Shown: positions 10,701-15,504, numbered from the stretch's first letter. The stretch is 21,259 bases of DNA from Symbiodinium natans (GCA_905221605.1 CAJNDS010002218.1:551998-573256), one strand, 5' to 3'. Program-made: numbers and translations. The notes: generated from the sequence alone by a model not told the origin.

Positions 10701-13700
10701 CTCAACCCTCTGCCCCAAAACCCGAAACCCTAAAAAGGCCTGGTGTTCCCAAATTGCGGTTGGCTTCTTCAGGTTTCTTCATGTTTGTGTTTTGGCCGAT
10801 CCCGGGACTTGCACTTTTGCCCGGGTCTGGTGCATCCCCCAGAATCTGTTCAACCCCAAACCCTAAACCCTAAACCCTAAAAAACCCTAAAAAACCCTAA
10901 AAACCCTAAAAAACCCTAAAAAACCCTAAAAAACCCTAAAAAACCCTAAAAACCCTAAAAAACCCTAAAAAACCCTAAAAAACCCGAAAAAAAACCCTTA
11001 ATTAAAGACCCGAAAAAACCCTAAACCCTAAACCCTAAACCCTAAACCCTAAACCCTAAACCCTAAACCCTAAACCCTAAACCCTAAACCCTAAACCCTA
11101 AACCCTAAACCCTAAACCCTAAACCCTAAACCCTAAACCCTAAACCCTGTTCAGTTCTACCTTGGGCCACTCCCAAGGTTCACAGGTGGCATCCTCATGA
11201 TCGTCACGATCGTCCTGGCCATCATCCCGTCGACCAAGGAACTAAACCCTAAACCCTAAACCCTAATTTAAACCTTAAACCCCTTCGTGGATTTGCACAC
11301 AAACCTGCCTTGGGTCTGCTTAGGGCCTTTTGAGGGTTTATCGGGTTTAGGGTTTTGGGGGTTTAGGGTTCAATGGTATAGGGTTTATCGGGTTTAGGGT
11401 TAAGGGTTTAGGGTTAGGGTTCGTCGGGTTTATCGGGCTTGTCGAGTTTGGGGTTAGGGTTTAATTGGGGTTTAGGTTTGGGGTTCATCGAGTCTAGGGC
11501 TAGGGTTGGGGTCTAATTGGGGTTTGGGGTTAGGGTAGGGGGTTTCGGGTTCTGGAGTGTAGGGTTTTTAGGTTTAGGTTTTAAGGATTGGCCGGCGCTT
11601 CCGATGGATGTGAACATGGGATCTACAGTCGCGTGAAATGCATGCTTTTGTCCGGTTGTAACCCATACGTGGGGTACACCTTACCTGAGTAAACCCTAAA
11701 CCTGAAATCCCTCAACCCCTAAACCCCAAGCCCCTCAACCCCTATACCCCAATCTTTAAACCCTGAACCCTAAAGCCCTAAACCCCTAAATTCCTAACCA
11801 TAAACCCCCAATCCCCCTCTGAGTCCTAAAGGCTCAACCCTCCAAAACCCTCCATGGACTGGGTCTGCAGAGCATCGGTTCGGGGCTCGTCCTTGGGTGG
11901 GCTTATGGTTCGGGACGTAGGGCTTTGGGGTTTAGGGTTTCGGTTTGGGGTTTAGGGTTTAAGGTTTGTGCCTGGGGGGTTTACGCTTCGGCATGTAGGG
12001 TTTAGGGTTTGGGGTTTTGGGGTTTCGGATGGTTTAGATTTATGTGCAAGCTCTGGGTCTACCTCCAAATAGCATCCCGGAAACCTCAAACCCCCAAAAC
12101 CTTCAACCTAACCCGAGAAGGGTTTCAAGTAGGGTTCAGAGTTCAGGGCTTCCATCCCCCAAGCGCTATACACCCTAAGCCACAAGCACCCTAAGTCAGG
12201 CTCTGATCCCTCAACCCTAAACCCGAAGTCCCAAACCCCAAACACCAAACCCTAAACCCTAAACCCTAAATCCTAATTCCTAAACCCTAAACCCTAAGCA
12301 GCCACTCCTGTAAGCCGATGGGAATGAGAAAGCCTGCGCAGGATCTTGTCAGCAACACGTTGATCTACATCTTTCGACTGCAGCTTGTCCCCGGTAAGTT
12401 GCGTATTGGGTTTGGGGTGTGGGGTTTAGGGTTGAGGGTTTAGGGGTTGCGGGGTTGAGGGTTTAGGGTTGAGGGTTTGGGGTTGAGGTTGTAAGGATGC
12501 AACCCCCTAAACCCTGAAGCCTGTTACCCCACGATAACCCCGAAACCCCAAACGTAAACCCTAAACGAGAGCTGTCGATAGACCGCGGGCAGGGGGGTAG
12601 CCCCAAGCCCCGGGCGGTTCGTGATTGTGTAGGGTGTTCCATTGTCACCCTAGTTACACCCTAAACCCTACAACCCTAAACCCTAAACCCCTAAACCATA
12701 AACCCCATGTATGTATATATATATATATATATGAACCCTATACACCCCACAGACCCTAAATCCCCATATCAACAGCCACCCATATCAACAGCCAGGTTGC
12801 CAAACTTTTGTCTTGCCGACTCGCTCACCAACCTGCTCCTGGTCTAAATGGGTGTTTGCGATGTTCGGGGTACCTGGGGTCCTTATTCTAACAATGGAAT
12901 CCTCTTAAGAGGATCTGATTTGGGGTGTTTTTGAAGGGTAGCAAACCCATGCCCAAGTTTGCTGCATCCTAGCGCGAGAGTTATAGGGTTTAGGGTGACA
13001 GGTGCAAGGCTTTCCGCAGTCAGGTCGGAGGGGTGCTTTGGATTGAGTGTAGCAGCAGCTGAACATACCCGGAGCCCTAAACCCTCAATACCGGTCCCCA
13101 ACCGGCATTTGTCAGTTTGTGGTATCTAAACCCTAAACCCTAAACCCCAAAATGCCCCAGACACCAGAGTATTCCCACAGCCCTCACATGCCTGCGCTGA
13201 TTGAACACAAAGTTCCTGCCGAGGATCACGCGGACGAACCCGGGACTCTGGCTGCTTGGCGTTGTGAGCTAGGGCTTAGGGTTTAGGGTTGTTGTTGAGT
13301 TAGGCTTTAGGGTTCGAGGTTGGCACTCCAAACCCTACTTAGGGTAAGGCTTAGGCTTAGGGCTCACAGATAGGTCTCGACTCCCGAGACTCCCTCAACC
13401 CTGAGCCTTACCTCCTATAAACCCCCCAAAACGCCCCCTTCCTATGCCAAGGCTGCAAAAAGGCTGTCCTTTCGATGGCTGCGCTCCCTACGACCTGGTC
13501 ATCACCGGTGGCTTGGGCTGGTCTTGTAGGGTTTAGGGTTTAAGGTTAGGGTTTAGGGTTTAGGGTTTAGGGTTTAGGGTTTAGGGTTTAGGGTTTAGGG
13601 TTTAGGGTTTAGGGTTTAGGGTTTAGGGCTTAGGGCTTAGGGCTTAGGGTTTGTGCTTTGGAGTTGCGAGTTTACGTAAGGCTTCGGGGTTTCTAGGGCT

Positions 13701-14210
13701 TCGATTTTCCGGTGCCAGGCTAAGAAGCTTGTGGGGTGTGGGGGTTAGGGAAAAGTGAGAGCCACGGCTCATGATGTTAGACCCCAAACCCCAAACCCCA
13801 AACCCCAAACCCCAAACCCCAAACCCCAAACCCCAAACCCCAAACCCCAAACCCCAAACCCCAAACCCTAAACCCCAAACCCTAAACCCTAAACCCTAAA
13901 CTCTAAACCCTAAACCCTAAACCCTTTCGTAGACCTCGTCAACCATATGAGTTCTATGGGCTCTGTGAGCCCTTGGGGTCACACCTCCGAAGCGTTTCTT
14001 GTGGTTCGGGTTTAGGCGGTTTAGGGTTTAGGGTTTGAGGTTTAGGGTTTAGGGTTTCGGGTTTAGGGTTTAGGGTTCAGGGTTCAGGGTTTAGGGTTTA
14101 GGGCACTCTCACCCCTTAACCCCAAAACCCCGAGACCCGGCAAGGATACGACCTGCTGTACATGGGCATCGGCAGCATCGTCTGGTTTTCCGCGGCTCTC
14201 CTCCTGGATT
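1706..14210 (+). CDS. ABCA-subfamily ABC transporter, membrane domain, split into at least 17 micro-exons (partial)
   Basis: Seen: seventeen short + strand reading blocks, in order, match the conserved landmarks of an ABCA transmembrane domain (ABC2_membrane_3 type). They start at the end of the large extracellular loop and run through five further membrane segments to the last helix before the ATPase domain. The blocks chain without frame conflict into about 278 codons. Known: ABCA proteins are membrane ATP-driven lipid exporters or flippases, usually with two membrane domains and two nucleotide-binding domains. Inferred: this is one membrane domain, first or second undetermined. Introns average about 730 bases and are filled with telomere-type repeat. 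Eleven donors are GC (seven GCAG), five GT, one GA; sixteen of seventeen acceptors are AG|G. Start codon, earlier exons and the ATPase domain are not found. No internal stop appears in the chained frame, so an intact gene is plausible. Splice limits were chosen using both homology and frame, so they are not independent evidence. Confidence 0.85.
1784..2326. repeat. Intron with C-rich, G-rich and C-rich telomere-like blocks
   Basis: Starts with degenerate CCCTAAA at about 1796-1860, turns to TTTAGGG type at about 1970-2185, and ends with 14 perfect CCCTAAA copies at 2211-2308, only 18 bases before the next exon. A unique patch at 1861-1960 contains a short open frame (QLHETALRRALG) that could be a missed exon. 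Confidence 0.7.
2327..2394 (+). CDS. ABCA exon 2 (xxPFPLT block)
   Basis: 22 codons plus 2 bases. KVSNQPFPLTSSQKQL corresponds to the conserved ABCA block that precedes the first helix after the extracellular loop (typically nHPLPLT followed by Q-rich sequence). Acceptor AAG|G at 2325-2326; donor GCAGAC at 2395. Reading on past the donor would give TQTSLSG and then repeat-derived sequence. Confidence 0.8.
2395..3305. repeat. Intron dominated by CCCTAAA arrays
   Basis: Contains (CCCTAAA)8 at 2445-2500, shorter groups at 2828-2856 and 2936-2976, and an uninterrupted (CCCTAAA)14 at 3093-3190. Unique sequence at 2501-2827 and 2977-3092 shows no recognisable coding motif. Unlike later introns it lacks a TTTAGGG-oriented block near its 5' end. 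Confidence 0.75.
3306..3338 (+). CDS. ABCA exon 3 (membrane helix, first part)
   Basis: 33 bases encoding RALHHMALTV, which joined to exon 4 gives a hydrophobic helix leading to FAFIPAS, as in ABCA proteins. Acceptor CAG|G at 3304-3305. Donor GTCCAT at 3339 keeps frame with exon 4. A GC donor at 3347 fits the helix length slightly better but breaks the frame, so this 3' edge is the least certain in the chain. Confidence 0.6.
3339..3589 (-). repeat. Short intron of CCCCAAA, CCCTACA and CCCTAAA repeat
   Basis: About 3365-3446 is a CCCCAAA array, 3494-3528 a CCCTACA run, and the rest CCCTAAA up to 3573. The whole intron has the C-rich orientation. ORFs read across it are repeat translations. 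Confidence 0.85.
3590..3634 (+). CDS. ABCA exon 4 (FAFIPAS block)
   Basis: 45 bases encoding NLALGFAFIPASVG plus a split codon. F-x-F-I/V-P-A-S is a signature of the ABCA membrane domain. Acceptor GAG|G at 3588-3589, donor GCAGCT at 3635. Using this GC donor puts exactly three residues between PAS and the FIVLERE of exon 5, as in family members; the nearby GT at 3627 would not keep the frame. Confidence 0.88.
4058..4198. mobile_element. MITE-like element, family A copy 1
   Basis: A 141-bp element with 31-bp terminal inverted repeats, 4058-4088 against 4168-4198, differing at one position (GGTAC versus GATAC). It begins ACTTGGAGGTTCATGG. It has no coding capacity, and the whole unit can fold into a long hairpin. 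A diverged second copy lies at 7722-7867 and a fragment at 4341-4421. No clear target duplication was seen. Confidence 0.75.
4341..4421. mobile_element. MITE family A fragment
   Basis: Contains CCCCTTAAGTGC and an AAGTACAG..AATTGGTTAGTAAGTAC stretch resembling the centre and right arm of the 4058-4198 element, with an internal duplication of TAAGTACAGTT. It lacks a full left arm and looks like a decayed or partial copy. Confidence 0.5.
4752..4794 (+). CDS. ABCA exon 5 (ERE...KHLQ block)
   Basis: 43 bases encoding FIVLERETGSKHLQ. This matches the ABCA cytoplasmic loop in which an ER/ERE motif is followed by K-H-L-Q and then ISG. Acceptor GAG|G at 4750-4751, donor GCAGAG at 4795. The exon ends exactly after HLQ and exon 6 begins with VISGV, reproducing the HLQ-x-ISG junction without gap. 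Confidence 0.92.
4795..6032. repeat. Intron: TTTAGGG blocks then long CCCTAAA and CCCTAAAA blocks
   Basis: TTTAGGG-type at about 4836-4916 and 5027-5090; unique 5091-5230; CCCTAAA-type from about 5230, pure at 5400-5550 with CCCTAGA variants; unique patch 5590-5735; then an 8-bp variant array to 5978. No exon was recognised inside. Confidence 0.85.
5795..5978 (-). repeat. 8-bp variant telomere array (CCCTAAAA), about 23 copies
   Basis: Nearly perfect CCCTAAAA units with one CCCAAAA. The G-rich strand is TTTTAGGG, the telomere unit type known from Chlamydomonas, yet it is embedded in TTTAGGG-type surroundings. This suggests local amplification of a mutated unit. Confidence 0.93.
6033..6083 (+). 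CDS. ABCA exon 6 (ISG...YW...W block)
   Basis: 17 codons, phase 0 to 0, encoding VISGVNFVSYWASTWIW. ABCA proteins carry ISG followed by a YW pair and a W-D step into the next helix. Acceptor GAG|G at 6031-6032, donor GCCCCT at 6084. Joined to exon 7 it reads WIW-DILNY, matching the family WD..NY pattern exactly. Confidence 0.92.
6084..7000. repeat. Intron with short G and C blocks around a GC-rich tandem repeat
   Basis: Short TTTAGGG-like patch at 6114-6138, CCCTAAA at 6146-6205, a GC-rich unique and tandem segment at 6207-6780, then CCCTAAA-type at about 6907-6975 before exon 7. The tandem part is listed separately. Confidence 0.75.
6455..6710. repeat. Degenerate tandem repeat of 55-74 bp
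   Basis: The motif TTCGCGCCAA recurs at 6477, 6551 and 6606, each followed by a GTCCGC-containing segment and a GCCTCCCTGGCC-like end; a fourth decayed unit starts near 6651. Spacing is 74 then 55 bases. Open frames on the minus strand (up to 146 codons from 6762 to 6322) read as repeated LGLARR-like peptide with no domain I recognise. Confidence 0.7.
7001..7071 (+). CDS. ABCA exon 7 (D-I-L-N-Y membrane helix)
   Basis: 71 bases encoding DILNYMVAALASILLIALF followed by GVDS. This is the helix that follows the WD..NY step in ABCA membrane domains. Acceptor CCCAG|G at 6999-7000. The donor chosen is GCTTGC at 7072 (phase 2), which fits exon 8; a GT at 7083 directly abuts a TTTAGGG array but gives the wrong phase for exon 8. 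Confidence 0.92.
7374..7535. repeat. Imperfect direct repeat pair
   Basis: A GGCCGG..AATTTTAGAATTACCACCC-like segment at about 7376-7403 recurs as GGCCCGG..AATTTTAGTATTACCACCCC at about 7501-7530. The pair may mark the ends of a small decayed element or a local duplication. No coding content. Confidence 0.45.
7722..7867. mobile_element. MITE-like element, family A copy 2
   Basis: A 146-bp element with imperfect terminal inverted repeats of about 26 bp (7722-7746 against 7841-7867). It shares with the 4058-4198 copy the left end ACTTGGAGGTTCATGGTACT, the internal CTGTACTTCTAAC, GGGCAC.TAAGG and AAGTGGGTT segments and the right end. It also sits in the middle of an intron between G-rich and C-rich blocks. 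Confidence 0.75.
8197..8236 (+). CDS. ABCA exon 8 (SADVLP helix start)
   Basis: 40 bases encoding LVSADVLPWTSLC. With exon 7 before and exon 9 after, the distance from the previous helix to the LP motif and then to YG equals that of mammalian ABCA1 to within one residue. Acceptor CAG|G at 8195-8196, donor GCAGCT at 8237, phases consistent on both sides. Sequence similarity alone is weak, so the call rests on spacing and phase. Confidence 0.6.
8269..8505 (+). repeat. T/G-rich simple repeat (GGGGGTTTT and GGGGTGTTT units)
   Basis: Begins with a run of T followed by a run of G (8270-8299), then T-rich sequence, then 9-bp GGGGGTTTT units at about 8400-8466 and GGGGTGTTT units on either side. Runs of four or five G could form G-quadruplexes. 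The 60 to 100-codon ORFs on both strands here are repeat translations (GFGGF, PKPPK). Confidence 0.9.
8646..8752. mobile_element. MITE-like element, family B
   Basis: A 107-bp element with perfect 20-bp terminal inverted repeats, ACCCTAAGGGTCCATGTACC at 8646-8665 and its complement at 8733-8752. The terminus contains the palindrome CCCTAAGGG, close to a telomere unit. The AT-rich interior has no coding capacity. No obvious target duplication. Confidence 0.8.
9110..9360 (-). repeat. Long CCCTAAA array with one interruption
   Basis: Eighteen perfect CCCTAAA copies (9110-9235), then CCCTAA and CCCTACA, then sixteen more copies (9249-9360). It is preceded by CCCCAAA variants from about 9088. Confidence 0.95.
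9590..9611 (+). CDS. ABCA exon 9 (YG block, 22 bases)
   Basis: Seven codons plus one base, VLMYGVS and a split Cys codon; the Y/F-G pair is conserved at this point of ABCA membrane domains. Acceptor GAG|G at 9588-9589, donor GCAGCT at 9612. With this donor the YG-to-AQN distance through exons 10 and 11 equals the family spacing with no gap. Alternatively the exon could run on to about 9631, adding CSSFTYM, which also looks family-like but then needs an insertion. Confidence 0.55.
9612..9891. repeat. Short intron, G block then C block
   Basis: TTTAGGG-type at about 9641-9678, unique centre 9680-9745, CCCTAAA-type at about 9750-9817, then about 75 unique bases to the acceptor. The shape is the same as in the long introns, compressed into 280 bases. 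Confidence 0.7.
9892..9939 (+). CDS. ABCA exon 10 (hydrophobic block before AQN)
   Basis: 48 bases encoding LRAEFVVFAVFILRQ with split codons at both ends. It supplies the FLF-like hydrophobic turn that precedes the AQN motif in the family. Acceptor CTGCAG|G at 9890-9891, donor GTGAGT at 9940, the best canonical donor in the gene. The longer open frame around it (9837-10040) is not itself a gene. Confidence 0.6.
9940..10283. repeat. Intron, G block then C block
   Basis: TTTAGGG-type repeat at about 9998-10093, unique centre with a C run at 10135-10147, short CCCTAAA-type patch at about 10210-10240, then CTCCCACACAG before exon 11. Confidence 0.75.
10284..10326 (+). CDS. ABCA exon 11 (AQN helix)
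   Basis: 43 bases encoding AQNVLLIVYLLLG plus split codons, matching the ABCA helix that starts AQN or TAY and leads into the next hydrophobic segment. The acceptor is CACACAG|C at 10282-10283, the only one in the chain not followed by G. Donor GCAGGA at 10327, phase 2, joining a Gln codon to FTGGILM of exon 12. Confidence 0.82.
10572..10680. mobile_element. MITE-like element, family C
   Basis: A 109-bp hairpin-forming element. Outer arms GGGACGTTCC (10572) and its near-complement GGAACATCCC (10671-10680) continue inward to a perfect 11-bp pair, CTAACAGTCCT at 10590-10600 and AGGACTGTTAG at 10649-10659, and further to AGAGGGAT and ATCCCTAT. No coding content. Confidence 0.7.
10875..10990 (-). 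repeat. 10-bp variant telomere array (CCCTAAAAAA)
   Basis: About twelve units alternating between CCCTAAAAAA and CCCTAAAAA, ending in CCCGAAAAAAAA. It lies directly upstream of a pure CCCTAAA array. The lengthened A run differs from both the 7-bp unit and the 8-bp array at 5795. Confidence 0.93.
11178..11238 (+). CDS. ABCA exon 12 (helix ending IPSTK)
   Basis: 61 bases encoding FTGGILMIVTIVLAIIPSTK. ABCA members have a GLILM..SFVL..IP(S/A)TK helix at this point, so the match is strong. Acceptor AAG|G at 11176-11177. The donor appears to be GAACTA at 11239, a GA donor, because the frame then continues in exon 13 with D-L-V-S-N; the base after it is already CCCTAAA repeat and no GT or GC alternative is near. 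Confidence 0.9.
11239..12341. repeat. Intron with alternating C and G degenerate repeat
   Basis: Short CCCTAAA patch 11242-11284 at the donor, then strongly diverged TTTAGGG-type at 11331-11585 (with TTTATCGGG and AATTGGGGTTT variants), C-type at 11690-11850, G-type at 11905-12040, and C-type at 12085-12297 before exon 13. The repeats are far more diverged than elsewhere, suggesting greater age. Confidence 0.75.
12342..12379 (+). CDS. ABCA exon 13 (N-T-L...FRL block)
   Basis: 38 bases encoding DLVSNTLIYIFR and a split Leu codon. With exon 14 it reads YIFRL-LPNFCL, matching the family FRL.P.FC pattern with exact spacing. Acceptor GCAG|G at 12340-12341. Donor GCAGCT at 12380 keeps the frame; a textbook GTAAGT 14 bases downstream (12394) would shift the frame into exon 14. 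Confidence 0.9.
12380..12795. repeat. Intron, G block then C block, with a TA run
   Basis: TTTAGGG/TTGAGGG-type at about 12407-12490, C-type at about 12500-12700 with unique patches, a (TA)n run at 12711-12732, then C-rich sequence containing two copies of CCATATCAACAGCCA just before the acceptor (second copy spans it). Confidence 0.75.
12796..12841 (+). CDS. ABCA exon 14 (LPNFCLADSL block)
   Basis: 46 bases encoding LPNFCLADSLTNLLL. The FP.FCLG.GL..L block is one of the most characteristic ABCA motifs, here with A-D-S in place of G-x-G. Acceptor CCAG|G at 12794-12795, which lies inside a repeated CATATCAACAGCCA motif. Donor GTCTAA at 12842; a GC at 12834 is an alternative but breaks phase with exon 15. 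Confidence 0.9.
12842..13223. repeat. Intron with dispersed repeat, palindrome and C block
   Basis: Holds a dispersed repeat at 12874-12903 (second copy near 18138), a 16-bp perfect palindrome ATCCTCTTAAGAGGAT at 12899-12914, a short TTTAGGG patch near 12984, and CCCTAAA-type at about 13074-13150. The remaining unique sequence shows no exon. Confidence 0.65.
13224..13260 (+). CDS. ABCA exon 15 (short luminal or linker segment)
   Basis: 37 bases encoding DHADEPGTLAAW. The sequence is in the variable stretch between the FCL block and the last helix, so homology cannot confirm it; the call rests on AG|G acceptor at 13222-13223, consistent phases (0 in, 1 out), GT donor GTTGTG at 13261, and its position in a unique island flanked by C-type repeat on the left and TTTAGGG on the right. 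Confidence 0.45.
13261..13462. repeat. Short intron, G block then C block
   Basis: Begins almost at once with TTTAGGG-type (about 13268-13315), passes through mixed sequence and ends with degenerate C-rich repeat at about 13392-13435. At 202 bases it is the smallest intron yet keeps the G-then-C polarity. Confidence 0.7.
13463..13507 (+). CDS. ABCA exon 16 (APYDLVITG block)
   Basis: 45 bases encoding CPFDGCAPYDLVIT and a split Gly codon. It aligns without gaps with the family SPFSWDVVG segment that leads into the last helix (S/A-P, then G). Acceptor AAG|G at 13461-13462, donor GTGGCT at 13508; a GC donor at 13511 would add one Gly and keep the frame. Confidence 0.75.
13508..14144. repeat. 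Intron with TTTAGGG, CCCCAAA, CCCTAAA and TTTAGGG blocks
   Basis: TTTAGGG at about 13527-13650, unique 13651-13780, CCCCAAA array at 13782-13866, CCCTAAA at 13867-13925, unique 13926-14007, TTTAGGG-type 14008-14103, then a short C-rich patch 14112-14140 at the acceptor. Two G-C cycles occupy one intron, so the unique patch at 13926-14007 could hide a skipped or lost exon. Confidence 0.8.
13782..13866 (-). repeat. CCCCAAA variant array, about 12 copies
   Basis: Twelve tandem CCCCAAA units, followed by CCCTAAA. The G-rich strand is TTTGGGG. A similar CCCCAAA array is at 3365-3446. A minus-strand ORF here (GLGFGVW repeats) is only a repeat translation. Confidence 0.93.
14145..14210 (+). CDS. 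ABCA exon 17 (YDLLYM last helix)
   Basis: 66 bases encoding YDLLYMGIGSIVWFSAALLL and D. ABCA proteins have G-x-N-L-L-x-M followed by an E/G-x-V-V-F-F helix directly before the ATPase domain. Acceptor AAG|G at 14143-14144, donor GCCAGG at 14211, phase 1. TTTAGGG-type repeat begins within ten bases of the donor. Confidence 0.92.
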
Positions 14211-14400
14211 GCCAGGGGGTTTAGGGTTTTGGGTTTAGGGTTTAGGGGTTTAGGTTTTAGAGCTTAGGGTTTAGGATTTAGGATTTAGGGGTTTAGAGTT
14301 CAGGATTTGGGGTTGGCGGTTTGGGCTTTAGGGTTTACGATCTAGGGGCTTGCGCTTTTACAGGTTTGTAGGGTTCAGGGTTTATGATCTAGGATTGGGG
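14211..14400 (+). repeat. Degenerate TTTAGGG block after exon 17
   Basis: TTTAGGG, TTTTGGG, GATTTAGG and GGGGTTTAG variants running from about 14216 to 14400. Same G-rich orientation as at the 5' side of earlier introns. Confidence 0.8.
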
Positions 14401-14567
14401 ATTTGGGTGCACATGGCAACTCCACTTCACGGCGTGTGAAGGCTAATTAGGTTGTGGGCCTTCTGTGACAGTATATACCTTGAGAGACCCTGAGATCTCC
14501 CTCCCGCCCAGAAGGGGCACGTGTGCCGGACCGTCAACTCTTGACCCTCAGGTAAGTGCTGATCGAG

Positions 14568-14595
14568 GGCGCCGTGATAGAGTCAACTGCCGTAA
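14568..14595 (+). CDS. Possible ABCA exon 18 (28 bases, basic)
   Basis: Candidate only. Acceptor GAG|G at 14566-14567, donor GCAGCT at 14596. In the phase demanded by exon 17 it reads W-R-R-D-R-V-N-C-R, a basic stretch of the kind that follows the last helix on the cytoplasmic side in ABCA proteins. A GT donor (GTAAGC at 14592) is an alternative. Too short for homology to decide. Confidence 0.3.
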
Positions 14596-14621
14596 GCAGC
14601 TGAAGGTGGTTCCTATAATGG

Positions 14622-14985
14622 CTGGGCAATTCTCGGGCATCAGTGCCTCTTCCTGAACAGCACCAGTTCGAAGACCGGACGGCCCGATGCGGCATTTTCA
14701 GACTGTCGGCGCGAGCTGGCGGGGTTCACACAGAGGAGCGTGTCGCCTCTGCAGCCGAGCTCGCCACATCTCTCCTGGAGTATCGCCGTGGCGGCTGATC
14801 CAGCAAGAAACGCCGATTCGCTGACCGTCTAGCAGAAATCGTTTGCCTGAGCATCCTGGCGACAGAAGAAGAAGAAGCAGAGGCAGTGAGGGATGTGTGG
14901 TTGTTTCGAAGTTGTGTCCTGTCCTGCCGGACCTTGGCCCCAGTAAGAAAAGAGACTGTTATTCAAGACTGGTCCTGTCTGTCCC
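14622..14985 (+). pseudogene. Coding-like block with one in-frame stop
   Basis: The longest repeat-free GC-rich stretch after the transporter exons. One + strand frame reads as ordinary soluble protein, including EERVASAAELATSLLEYRR, an in-frame TGA near 14798, then SSKKRRFADRLAEIVCLS and an acidic EEEEAEAV run near 14867-14890. No family was recognised. It could be a decayed gene fragment, two exons separated by an unseen intron, or the acidic linker region before an ATPase domain. Reading beyond 14985 enters CCCTAAA repeat. Confidence 0.35.
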
Positions 14986-15393
14986 CTAAACCCTAAAACC
15001 CTACGTAGACAGACCCTTATTACGTGCAAAACCTTAACCACCACCCCCCCCCCGGTACAGGTGTGAACCCTGAACTTCTATAACACCCCAAGCCCCTACA
15101 AATTCCCTAAACCCTAAACCCTAAACCCTAAACCCTAAACCCTAAACCCTAAACCCTAAACCCTAAACCCTAAACCCTAAACCCTAAACCCTAAACCCTA
15201 AACCCTAAACCCTAAACCCTAAACCCTAAACCCTAAACCCTAAACCATAAAACCTAAACCCTAAACCCTAAACCCTAAACCCTAAACCCTAAACCCTAAA
15301 CCCTAAACCCTAAACCCTAAACCCTAAACCCTAAACCCTAAACCCTAAACCCTAAACCCTAAACCCTAAACCCTAAACCCTAAACCCTAAACC
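14986..15393 (-). repeat. Longest CCCTAAA array in the window
   Basis: Small CCCTAAAA patch near 14986-15003, unique sequence with a C run near 15044-15053, then (CCCTAAA)20 at 15105-15244, a short mutated stretch (CCATAAAACCTAAA), and (CCCTAAA)19 at 15259-15391. Confidence 0.96.
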
Positions 15394-15442
15394 AACCTCC
15401 CCCCCTCAAAAGGCCCCCTACTCGGCCCCTGCTCTCTGCGAG

Positions 15443-15472
15443 GAGCTTGCCTTTGCCACCCCAAAGCTTCGA
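15443..15472 (+). CDS. Candidate micro-exon in a repeat-flanked island
   Basis: An island of about 110 bases lies between the CCCTAAA array ending at 15391 and the TTTAGGG array starting at 15505, the same setting as the transporter exons. Inside it a 30-base segment is bounded by GAG|G (15441-15442) and GCAGCC (15473). Phase unknown; the open reading is ELAFATPKLR. No homology recognised. Confidence 0.25.
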
Positions 15473-15504
15473 GCAGCCTTGGAGTCGCTTGGGTTGTGGA
15501 GTGG

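Larger units (their letters stand above)
10327..11177. repeat. Intron: G block, MITE, C block with 10-bp variants
   Basis: TTTAGGG-type at about 10369-10490, inverted-repeat element 10572-10680, degenerate C-rich 10681-10733, unique 10734-10850, then C-type repeats 10851-11144. The final part is an uninterrupted (CCCTAAA)18 at 11019-11144. Confidence 0.85.

Noticed and set aside
14551-14556. GTAAGT after CCCTCAG as an exon 3' end
   Set aside because: No upstream reading block matched the transporter in the needed phase, so the site is left unassigned.
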